A DNA stretch of 12,339 nucleotides from Pseudomonadota bacterium. GTDB lineage: Bacteria; Pseudomonadota; Gammaproteobacteria; Steroidobacterales; Steroidobacteraceae. The stretch's first letter is position 1. Each line of letters starts with the position of its first letter. Shown in pieces: positions 1 through 6,323 of the stretch. The notes under the pieces are model-generated. The model was not told the origin of the DNA. It saw only the letters and a program-made list of their open reading frames with translations, and did no database searches. The translations under genes and the position numbers were made by a program. The DNA lies in NCBI GenBank assembly GCA_021826035.1, contig JAKBBE010000078.1, positions 1-12,339 on the forward strand, in the 5' to 3' direction.

Positions 1-1
1 G

Positions 2-1684
2 GCCGAGGTCGTGCAGGTCGTAGCTGAAGGTCTGACCCTCGGCGAAGTACTGCTTGTAGGTGCTGAAGCAGGCGTCCATGGGATGCCGCCGTACATCGAT
101 GATCTTCGCATTCGGCAGAATCGCGTGAATCAGTCCGATGTGACTGAAGTTGTTCGGCATCTTGTCGATGAAATACGGTCGCTCGCCGCGCAGCACACGG
201 GTTTCTGCGATGAACCGGCGACCACGCTCGGCGAGTTCCTCCATCGACAGCGCGAGAGTGCTCTGTGGATAGCTGTCCCGATCGTTCCCGCAGTTGTCGA
301 GCTCGCGGACCATCGCCAGAATGTTCGTCAACTCCATTGTGCCTTCGACCTGCGAGTGACTCGCGAGGATCTGCTCGACCAGCGTGGAGCCGGAGCGGGG
401 AAGCCCGACGATGAAAATCGGCGCCGGATCGGCGTGACCCGATCCGGCACGGCTGCGGAAGAAGTCCCGGTCAAAGCAGGTCATGATGCGTTGGGACTTG
501 GCCTCGAATTTCTCGATCGAGAACGGCGCGGTCCGGCGGCGCAACGCATTTCCCTCGGCATAGTGGTGAAATGCCTCGGCATACCGGCTGCGTTGTTCCA
601 TGGCGCGTCCGAGCGCGAAGTGCAGCTGCGCCGGGTCGCTCGCGCCGGCTGAGGCGAGCAGCTGCTGCATGGCGGCGAGCTCGGCATCGCTGAAGAGGTA
701 ATTCTTCAGATCGGCCAGTGCCAGATATGCATCAGTGTAGGTCGGGGCCAGTCGGAGACATTCCCGGTAGGCTGCCTCGCACGCCGTGCGCCGCCCGAGG
801 GTCTTGTTGACGTGCCCGATGGCGAGGCGGAACCCGGCCTGAGCGGGATTGAGGCGGGCAGCCTCCTCATAGGCGTGTAAGGCCTCTTCCTGGCGCAGCA
901 GACGGATATACAGCGACCCCAAAGCCGCCCAGTTCTGCGGGTTATCCGGCTCCAGCTTGAGCAGCTCGAGAAAGGTCGTCTCGGCCTCGTTCAGTCGCCC
1001 GGCGCTGAGCTGTGCGTGTCCCCAGGCTCGATCGATGAGCGGATGGTGGGCAGAGCGATTGCGGGCATGGCTCAGCAGCCGCTCTGCATCGCGCGTGTTG
1101 TTGGCATTGAGAGCCCCGGCCGCCAGGCCCGCGAGGGCAGCGATATGATTGGCGTCGCCGCGCAGGACTTCGCGGAAAATCGCCTCGGAGGAGCGAAAAT
1201 CGCCGCCCGCGAGTACGGTGGTCGCCTCCTCGATGCGGGCCCGATGCGGGTCGAGCCGCCGGGCTTGCTCGAACGCAAAGCGCGCATCGACGAATTTGCC
1301 CAAGTCCACAAGAACATCGCCGTAGGCGAGCCATGCGGCCTCGAGGGCCGGCGCTTCCTGCACGACGCGGCGCAGCTCGGTGCGAGCCTCCTCGAAACGT
1401 CCGTCCTGCCGGTAGGCACGGGCGAGATCGACGCGCGCGTGTGCGAAGCGTGGAGCCTGGGCAACGACTTTCTCGAGGATCTCGAGCGCGGCTGTGCGTT
1501 GCCCCTGCGACAGCAGGGCGACCCCGAGAAGGTGCAGACTGTTGATTTCCCCCGGATGGGCCTGCTGGATGTCGCGCAACTGCCGCTCGGCGCTCTGGAA
1601 GCGCCCGACGCGAACGGCTTCGAGTGCCTGCAGGTATGCGCTGCGAAGGCGCGCTTGGCCCTCCTGCGACACGGCGTCCGACAT
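2..1684 (-). CDS. TPR-repeat sulfotransferase (C-terminus beyond window)
   Basis: The reading frame is open from an ATG at 1684 down to the left edge, giving 561 visible residues; the end of the protein lies outside. Residues about 10-330 form tandem tetratricopeptide-like helical repeats (alternating A/L/Y/W pattern with NPAQA- and DNPQN-type turns). The rest is a sulfotransferase domain of the Sulfotransfer_3 type. The 5'-phosphosulfate-binding loop VGLPRSGST is at about residues 426-434, and the 3'-phosphate-binding segment RRHPMDACFS is at about 532-541. Such enzymes move a sulfuryl group from PAPS to an acceptor, which cannot be read from the sequence. I see no signal peptide or membrane segment. 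An AGGTGA ribosome-binding site (1689-1694) four bases before the ATG supports the start. It lies downstream of the methyltransferase gene on the same strand but seems to have its own promoter, so a shared function is unproven. Confidence 0.88.
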   Translation of the reverse strand, partial: MSDAVSQEGQARLRSAYLQALEAVRVGRFQSAERQLRDIQQAHPGEINSLHLLGVALLSQGQRTAALEILEKVVAQAPRFAHARVDLARAYRQDGRFEEARTELRRVVQEAPALEAAWLAYGDVLVDLGKFVDARFAFEQARRLDPHRARIEEATTVLAGGDFRSSEAIFREVLRGDANHIAALAGLAAGALNANNTRDAERLLSHARNRSAHHPLIDRAWGHAQLSAGRLNEAETTFLELLKLEPDNPQNWAALGSLYIRLLRQEEALHAYEEAARLNPAQAGFRLAIGHVNKTLGRRTACEAAYRECLRLAPTYTDAYLALADLKNYLFSDAELAAMQQLLASAGASDPAQLHFALGRAMEQRSRYAEAFHHYAEGNALRRRTAPFSIEKFEAKSQRIMTCFDRDFFRSRAGSGHADPAPIFIVGLPRSGSTLVEQILASHSQVEGTMELTNILAMVRELDNCGNDRDSYPQSTLALSMEELAERGRRFIAETRVLRGERPYFIDKMPNNFSHIGLIHAILPNAKIIDVRRHPMDACFSTYKQYFAEGQTFSYDLHDLG

Positions 1685-1726
1685 TGAGTCACCTGGCGGG
1701 GCGGAAATGCGCACCGTTTCGGCGCG

Positions 1727-1756
1727 ATTTTAGCGTGCTCCACTGAGGCGCCGCAA
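1727..1756 (-). promoter_or_regulatory. Candidate sigma-70 promoter for the TPR-sulfotransferase gene
   Basis: Read on the minus strand, TTGCGG (1751-1756) and TAAAAT (1727-1732) are separated by 18 bases. The -10 hexamer matches TATAAT at five of six positions; the -35 matches only its TTG. The predicted transcript would start near 1720, giving a leader of about 35 bases that ends in the AGGTGA ribosome-binding site. This is pattern matching only. Confidence 0.45.
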
Positions 1757-1771
1757 CAAAGGTCGCGATCT

Positions 1772-1786
1772 CAGCCCACCGGGCTG
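1772..1786 (-). terminator. Small hairpin just after the MttB-like gene
   Basis: CAGCCC and GGGCTG form a perfect six-base-pair stem with a three-base loop. It begins two bases past the second of two tandem in-frame TGA codons (1788-1793) that end the methyltransferase frame. No clear U-run follows, only CCTTTGTTG further on. It may weaken read-through into the sulfotransferase gene, but it is not a textbook intrinsic terminator. Confidence 0.3.
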
Positions 1787-1790
1787 CTCA

Positions 1791-3350
1791 TCACGGCTCG
1801 TCATCACCGATCTGCTCGCGCCGCCGCGCGACGTACTCGTCGAGCGCGCTGTGCACCGCCGGATCCATCGGCGGTTGCTCGTACTCCGCCAGGGCCCGCT
1901 TCCAGATGCCGGTGGCGCGGGTGAGCGCATCCGGGGAGCCGCTGGCGCGCCAACTCTCGTAATTCTGCCAGTTCGTCACCAGCGGTTGGTAGAAGGCGTG
2001 CTCGTAGCGCTGCAAGGTGTGTGGCTCGCCGAAGAAGTGACCTCCAGGGGCCACGCCGCGCATCGCCTCAAATGCGAGCTCACCTTCATCTACCGCGATT
2101 GGCCTGAGAAACTCCATCATCAGCTGGAGCATCTCCACATCGAGCACGAGCTTCTCGTACGAGGCGGTCATCCCGCCTTCCTGCCAGCCGGCGGCATGGT
2201 AGATAAGATTGGAGTGGCCGAGCATCGCACCCCAGAGAGACATCTCGGTTTCGTAGACGGCCTGCGCGTCGGCGGCGTTGGATGCGCAGGCGTTGGACGT
2301 GCGGTACGGCAGCCGATACCGCCGTGCGAGCTGGCCGCCGGCGATGTTTGCCTTCGTATGCTCGGGGGTGCCGAATGCCGGAGCTCCTGAGCGCAAATCG
2401 ACGTTCGAGGTGAACGCGCCGTACATGACTGGAGTGCCGCGCCGCACGGCTTGGGCGAGGACCACGCCGAACAGTGCCTCGGCGTTCTGCTGCGCCAGTG
2501 CGGCGGCCAGCGACACCGGTGCCATCGCTCCCATGAGCGTAAAGGGCGTGATGACCACCGGCTGGCCGTGCGTGGCCATGGCGACCAGTCCATCGGCCAT
2601 CGCCTCATCGAAGCGGCGCGGGCTGTTGACCGAGATGATGGTGATCACGCCCGGCTCGGCAGCCATCTGCTCAAGGGTGTGGCCGCGGGCGATGGCCATC
2701 ATGCGGATGCCGTCGAGCGCGCGACCGGCGCCAATCGCCGTGCAATGGTAGGCGAGGTCCGAATAGAGCAGATTGACGCGGTAGGTGTCGAGGTGACGGG
2801 AGTTGGCTGGCAGCTCGATTGGCGCGCAGACCTGATTGCCGATCAGGTGAATGGCATTGAAGTATTGCGCCAGGCAGATGAAGTTGCGGTAATCGTCGAG
2901 ATTGCCGGAACGGCGGCCGCGCTCGCAGTCGTGCACGTTCGGTGGGCCGGCGACCAGGCCGAAATTGAGGTGATCGGTACCGAAGATCAGGCGGCGCTCG
3001 GGATTGCGCGGGGTGAGGGTGAAGGTGGCGGGCGTCGAGGCTAGCGCCTGCTCCAGCAGACCCCGATCGACCCGCACAAGACCGGTGGCCTCCTCAACGT
3101 CCGCGCCGAACCGGCGCATGATGCTGCGCGCTTCGCTCGAGCGTAACTCGATGCCGAGTTCCTCGAGGATGCGCAGCGAGGTGCGGTGAATGGCCTCGAC
3201 CTGATCGGCCGTGAGCACCTCCATCGGCGCGTAGCGATTCCTGACCGCCTGCCAGGCGCTCTGCGCCAGAGGTCCCCCCCCGGTGCGGCGCCGGCGGCCC
3301 CCCGAGCGCCGCGATGCGGACTGCTCCGGGCTCGGCGTTACGGGCGACAT
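1791..3350 (-). CDS. MttB-family methyltransferase without pyrrolysine
   Basis: This 519-residue protein has the usual length for the trimethylamine methyltransferase (MttB) superfamily. The family moves a methyl group from a methylated amine to a corrinoid protein; non-pyrrolysine members include the glycine betaine enzyme MtgB. After a basic N-terminus (RRSGGRRRRTGGG, 14-26) comes the usual LTADQVEAIHRTSLRILEELG start (about 46-66). Later motifs are PFTLMGAMAPVSLAAALAQQ (269-288), DAQAVYE (361-367) and GHSNLIYHAAGWQEGG (378-393). No in-frame TAG occurs, so pyrrolysine is not used; the frame ends in tandem TGA codons. The ATG at 3350 was chosen because it fits family length. No strong ribosome-binding site precedes it, and longer upstream extension looks non-coding. 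No corrinoid partner gene is in the window. The gene is divergent from the GlxA-type regulator, which may control it. Substrate is inferred to be a quaternary amine such as a betaine, not shown. Confidence 0.88.
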   Translation of the reverse strand: MSPVTPSPEQSASRRSGGRRRRTGGGPLAQSAWQAVRNRYAPMEVLTADQVEAIHRTSLRILEELGIELRSSEARSIMRRFGADVEEATGLVRVDRGLLEQALASTPATFTLTPRNPERRLIFGTDHLNFGLVAGPPNVHDCERGRRSGNLDDYRNFICLAQYFNAIHLIGNQVCAPIELPANSRHLDTYRVNLLYSDLAYHCTAIGAGRALDGIRMMAIARGHTLEQMAAEPGVITIISVNSPRRFDEAMADGLVAMATHGQPVVITPFTLMGAMAPVSLAAALAQQNAEALFGVVLAQAVRRGTPVMYGAFTSNVDLRSGAPAFGTPEHTKANIAGGQLARRYRLPYRTSNACASNAADAQAVYETEMSLWGAMLGHSNLIYHAAGWQEGGMTASYEKLVLDVEMLQLMMEFLRPIAVDEGELAFEAMRGVAPGGHFFGEPHTLQRYEHAFYQPLVTNWQNYESWRASGSPDALTRATGIWKRALAEYEQPPMDPAVHSALDEYVARRREQIGDDEP

Positions 3351-3400
3351 CGATCGGCGGCACGGGCTGGAAAACGATGGAAAATCACCTGCGTCCCCTT

Positions 3401-3417
3401 CGGCAAGTTGGTTGCCG
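3401..3417. repeat. Inverted repeat overlapping the candidate -35
   Basis: CGGCAA (3401-3406) and TTGCCG (3412-3417) are perfect six-base arms around a five-base spacer. The repeat overlaps the candidate -35 of the regulator promoter and lies about 55 bases upstream of the methyltransferase ATG, so a bound protein could affect both genes. Short G+C-rich dyads also arise by chance. Confidence 0.35.
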
Positions 3418-3457
3418 GCTCTGCCAGCATGTAGAATCCGCCAGGCCATCATGGTGC

Positions 3458-3469
3458 GTTTGCGCAAAC
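3458..3469. promoter_or_regulatory. Perfect 12-base palindrome, candidate operator
   Basis: GTTTGCGCAAAC is its own reverse complement over all 12 bases. It lies about 14 bases past the predicted start site of the regulator transcript, a position suited to autorepression. It also lies about 108 bases upstream of the methyltransferase ATG on the other strand. It is the least likely of the three dyads in this gap to be chance, because its ends are A/T-rich in a G+C-rich background. Binding protein unknown. Confidence 0.4.
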
Positions 3470-3518
3470 CCGACTCGAGCGTGCGTCCGGCCGACGAACA
3501 TCGGCGCTGCCGTGCTGC

Positions 3519-3537
3519 GCCGACCGTGCGAGTCGGC
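3519..3537. repeat. Inverted repeat upstream of the regulator start
   Basis: GCCGAC (3519-3524) and GTCGGC (3532-3537) are perfect six-base arms with a seven-base spacer. It sits about 40 bases before the regulator ATG, inside the predicted leader. It could be an operator half-site pair or a leader hairpin, or a chance G+C dyad. Confidence 0.28.
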
Positions 3538-3576
3538 CGGCCTGCGCGGTGATGCCAGGTATCTGCCGCTGCCATC

Positions 3577-4548
3577 ATGCGCGTTGCATTCCTGCTGGTT
3601 CCCCAGTTCTCGATGATGTCCTTTGCCTCGGCAATCGAGCCGCTGCGAGCGGCGAATCGGCTGGCGGGTCGCCCGCTGTTCCAGTGGCAGCTGCTGTCGA
3701 CCGACGGGGCGGCTGTTCCGGCGAGCAATGGCATCGTCGTGGCCGTGGACCTGGCGCTGGAGCGGCTCGACCGCTCCGAGGTGCTGCTGATCTGCATGGG
3801 ACTCGATCCGCTGCAGTGTCACGCTGATCGTGCGCTGCACAACCGGTTGCGCCTGCTGGCGGCGCGCGGCATGCGGATCGGCGGAATCAGCACCGCCTCA
3901 TTCCTGCTCGCTGAGGCCGGACTGCTCACGGGCAAGCGCTGCACCGTCCACTGGGAGTATGCGGAGCGCTTTCGCAAGCGCTATCCAGCGATCGAGCTGC
4001 TCGACGATCTGTTCGTCATCGACGGGAAGATCTGCACCTGCTCGGGCGGCACGGCAGCGATGGACATGGTGCTGGATTTCATCCGCGAGGCCAGCGGCGA
4101 GGAACTGGCTGCGGGCGCTGCCGAGCAGTTCATACACCCGCGCATCCGTCCGCAGGGCGACCCCCAGCGCATGGCAGTGCGGGCGCGCTATCCGCAGGCG
4201 AGCGCGCGGCTGCTGCGCATCATTGCGCAGATGGAGTCCGCGGCGCTGCGCGGAGCACCGCCCCTGGCGCAAATCGCCGCGCGCAACGGCATCTCGCTGC
4301 GGCACATGGAGCGTCTGTTCAGGGGGGAGCTGAACGTCTCGCCGCGCTCGTTCTACGTCAAACTGCGGCTCGATCGCAGCCGGATGCTGCTCGCGACCAC
4401 CACGGCCTCGATATTCGAGGTGGCGATCGAAACCGGCTTCAAATCTGCCTCGCATTTTTCGCACACCTACAAGCGGGTGTTCGGCTTTGCGCCGCGCGAG
4501 GAGCGAACGCGTACGCGCAATGCCGCACCGCCTGCCGAGCGGTCGTGA
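3577..4548 (+). CDS. GlxA-family transcriptional regulator (GbdR/CdhR-like)
   Basis: This 323-residue protein joins an N-terminal DJ-1/PfpI-like ligand domain (about 1-185) to a C-terminal AraC-type DNA-binding domain (about 210-308). The opening VAFLLVPQFSMMSFASAIEP is typical of the GbdR, CdhR, SouR and ArgR group, which senses glycine betaine/dimethylglycine, carnitine, sarcosine or arginine. CTCSGGTAAMDMVLDFI (153-169) and EQFIHPRIR (183-191) are also typical of that group. The two helix-turn-helix units are at about 228-250 and 278-300, ending in the usual SASHFSHTYKRVFGFAPRE. The nucleophile-elbow position of DJ-1 proteins is Ser105 (GGISTAS) rather than Cys, so enzymatic activity is unlikely. 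The ATG at 3577 fits the family N-terminus although no good ribosome-binding site precedes it. It is divergent from the MttB-like gene and lies just before the oxidoreductase operon, its probable targets. Which ligand it senses is not determined. Confidence 0.88.
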   Translation: MRVAFLLVPQFSMMSFASAIEPLRAANRLAGRPLFQWQLLSTDGAAVPASNGIVVAVDLALERLDRSEVLLICMGLDPLQCHADRALHNRLRLLAARGMRIGGISTASFLLAEAGLLTGKRCTVHWEYAERFRKRYPAIELLDDLFVIDGKICTCSGGTAAMDMVLDFIREASGEELAAGAAEQFIHPRIRPQGDPQRMAVRARYPQASARLLRIIAQMESAALRGAPPLAQIAARNGISLRHMERLFRGELNVSPRSFYVKLRLDRSRMLLATTTASIFEVAIETGFKSASHFSHTYKRVFGFAPREERTRTRNAAPPAERS

Positions 4549-4583
4549 GCCGCTGGCAGCCCGCAGCGCGAAGTCGGATCCTC

Positions 4584-4607
4584 TGCGAAAGCTGTCGGGT
4601 TTTCGCA
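4584..4607. repeat. Inverted repeat between regulator and oxidoreductase operon
   Basis: TGCGAAA (4584-4590) and TTTCGCA (4601-4607) are perfect seven-base arms around ten bases, one helical turn plus arm length apart, as in many operators. It lies 36 bases after the regulator stop and 70 bases before the next start. As RNA it could fold as a hairpin, but no U-run follows, so a terminator is less likely than an operator or a leader structure. No clear sigma-70 promoter was found in the 128-base gap 4549-4676. Confidence 0.38.
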
Positions 4608-4676
4608 TGCGCACGCTGATGGTTGCGGAATACTCCAGTTCAACACGGCAACTGCGCAGGCAGCGTCAAGGGCTGA

Positions 4677-6323
4677 ATGAGTCTCGCGGGAAACACCGGC
4701 TACACGCCGGATCCGGCCTCAGTGGAGGGTAAGCAGCCGCCCATCGACGAGGAGACCGATCTGCTGGTGATCGGGGCGGGACCGGCCGGGATGGCGGCGG
4801 CGCTGGCGGCCGCTGGCCACGGCGTGCGGGTCACCCTCGTGGATGAGAATCCCGTGCCGCTGGCGAGCATGGGCGAGGAGGTGCCGCTACATTTCGGCGC
4901 ACGCATGGCTGCGACGGTCGCCAGTCGAAACATCATGCTTGAGACGATCCTCGAGGCCAATCCGAGGCTGGCCGATGCGATGGATGCTGGTGTCGACGTG
5001 CGCTTGGGCACGGCGGTATGGGGCGTTTTTCCATGCAATGCCACACGTCGCTGGACCGAGGACCACGTGGCGGGTCTCACCGATGCCGAGCACGCCTATC
5101 TGCTGCGCTTCAGGCAAGTCATCGTTGCGGCCGGCCGGCGTGACATGGGACTGGCTTTCAACGGATGGCATCAGGCGGGCGTCATGGGCGCAAGCGCCGC
5201 GTGGCGCCTGGTGAAGCTCTACCGCGCGCTCGATGCGCGCACCGCGGTGCTGGTCGGCAGCACCGCGGAGACCTTGCAGGTCGGGCAGGCGCTCACCGAG
5301 GCAGGGGTGCGTGTTGCCGCTGTCGTCGAGCAGGCGGGCGCTCCGGCCGGGCCGCTGACGTTGCTGGAGCGGTTGCGCTCCGGTGGGACGCAACTGCTGA
5401 CCTCGCACGTGGTGCAACAGGCGCTGGGCGACTCCCAGGGAATCAAGGCGGTCCGCCTGGTGGGCATCGGGGGCCGCGTCGAGCATCCCGATGATGGTGC
5501 CGTGACCATCGATTGCGACACGATCGTGCTCGGCATCGAGGCGGTCCCCGCGATCGAGTTGCTCGAGGCGAGCGGCTGCGCCGTGCGCTTCGATGCTGCG
5601 CGCGGCGGCCATGTTCCGATCATCGATGCGACGCAGCGGACTTCGCTGCCGTTCATGTACGCGATCGGCGACTGCGCCGGTGTCTGGCCGGCGAAGAGCC
5701 TCTCGCAGGACATCGTCTCGCGCGAGGCGCAGATTGCCGTCGCTGCCGCACTGCGGGCGCTGGGTGTCCAGGTCGATGCCGCACAGCAGCCCGCAACGGT
5801 CGTGCCGGACATGCCCGCCCGCGACATCGCGGGCACGCGACTCGCCTGGGTGCGCGCCGCGACGGCGCACGCGATCGGGGAGCCCAATATCTGCCAGTGC
5901 GAGCAGGTCACCGCTGGGCAGTTGCTCGCCCTTGAGCCACCGGGCTACCTCGGCTGGAACCGGCAGATCGGTCCGCATGGCACTTGCCACGAGGGCGGAC
6001 GGGCGGTGAGCCCGGATCTGGTCAAACGACTGACGCGCGCGGGGATGGGCCCGTGCCAGGGCCGCCGCTGCCGCGAGCAGATCGCAGCGCTGCTCGCGCT
6101 CGAGAGCACTGCGGCGCTCGATGCCGTCCCGCTGGCGACCTATCGCGCGCCGGTTCGGCCGCAGCGGCTCGAGGCGCTGGCGGCGATACCGGAGTCTCCG
6201 GCGCTCGGGACACATTGGGACAGCTGGTTCGGCATGGCTTCGCAGTGGATTCCGTTCTGGCGCATCGGACCGAACGGTGGCATTGCCGAGTGTGGCACGG
6301 ATGACCCGGTGACCGGCGAATGA
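4677..6323 (+). CDS. FAD/NAD(P)-binding oxidoreductase with C-terminal BFD-like [2Fe-2S] domain (HcnB/opine oxidase A-like)
   Basis: This 548-residue protein resembles the larger dinucleotide-binding subunit of hydrogen cyanide synthase (HcnB), opine oxidases and D-hydroxyproline dehydrogenases, which oxidise amines or amino acids. LLVIGAGPAGMAAALAAAG (about 29-47) is the FAD-binding Rossmann motif. YAIGDCAG (about 326-333) is the second flavin contact. A BFD-like domain follows with Cys406 and Cys408 (CQC) and Cys460 and Cys465 (CQGRRC), able to hold a [2Fe-2S] cluster. The segment between these cysteine pairs is long (51 residues) and contains an extra Cys437. The GGQIYR-like segment usual after the first strand is replaced by ASMGEEVPLHFG. 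The ATG at 4677 has AAGGG (4668-4672) upstream. It overlaps the next gene by four bases, so the two products probably form one enzyme. Substrate unknown; dimethylglycine or another N-methyl amino acid is a guess from context. Confidence 0.85.
   Translation: MSLAGNTGYTPDPASVEGKQPPIDEETDLLVIGAGPAGMAAALAAAGHGVRVTLVDENPVPLASMGEEVPLHFGARMAATVASRNIMLETILEANPRLADAMDAGVDVRLGTAVWGVFPCNATRRWTEDHVAGLTDAEHAYLLRFRQVIVAAGRRDMGLAFNGWHQAGVMGASAAWRLVKLYRALDARTAVLVGSTAETLQVGQALTEAGVRVAAVVEQAGAPAGPLTLLERLRSGGTQLLTSHVVQQALGDSQGIKAVRLVGIGGRVEHPDDGAVTIDCDTIVLGIEAVPAIELLEASGCAVRFDAARGGHVPIIDATQRTSLPFMYAIGDCAGVWPAKSLSQDIVSREAQIAVAAALRALGVQVDAAQQPATVVPDMPARDIAGTRLAWVRAATAHAIGEPNICQCEQVTAGQLLALEPPGYLGWNRQIGPHGTCHEGGRAVSPDLVKRLTRAGMGPCQGRRCREQIAALLALESTAALDAVPLATYRAPVRPQRLEALAAIPESPALGTHWDSWFGMASQWIPFWRIGPNGGIAECGTDDPVTGE

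Larger units (their letters stand above)
3351..3576. promoter_or_regulatory. Divergent control region between methyltransferase and regulator genes
   Basis: This 226-base non-coding gap must carry both start regions. It holds three perfect inverted repeats (listed separately) and a plausible plus-strand sigma-70 promoter: TTGGTT (3408-3413), an 18-base spacer, and TAGAAT (3432-3437, five of six matches). No convincing minus-strand promoter was found. Neither flanking gene has a strong ribosome-binding site. GlxA/AraC-family regulators commonly act on their own divergent promoters, so this is the most likely site of control; that step is inference. Confidence 0.5.

Noticed and set aside
11..652. 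213-residue plus-strand frame, and a further one at 1016-1687
   Set aside because: Both run opposite the TPR-sulfotransferase frame, whose PAPS-binding motifs are clear.
1791..3350. Pyrrolysine (amber) use in the MttB-like gene
   Set aside because: The frame has no in-frame TAG and ends in tandem TGA codons, so it belongs with the non-pyrrolysine homologues.
3351..3797. N-terminal extension of the MttB-like protein to a 668-residue frame
   Set aside because: The extra 149 residues are Ser/Arg-rich, overlap the start of the divergent regulator, and exceed the usual family length of about 510-520. The ATG at 3350 is preferred.
3898..4614. 238-residue open frame on the minus strand
   Set aside because: Antisense to the GlxA/AraC regulator and without recognisable motifs.
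4887..6215. 442-residue open frame on the minus strand
   Set aside because: It lies wholly antisense to the FAD/BFD oxidoreductase, which has clear motifs. Its composition (Arg, Ala and His rich) is typical of a shadow frame in G+C-rich DNA.
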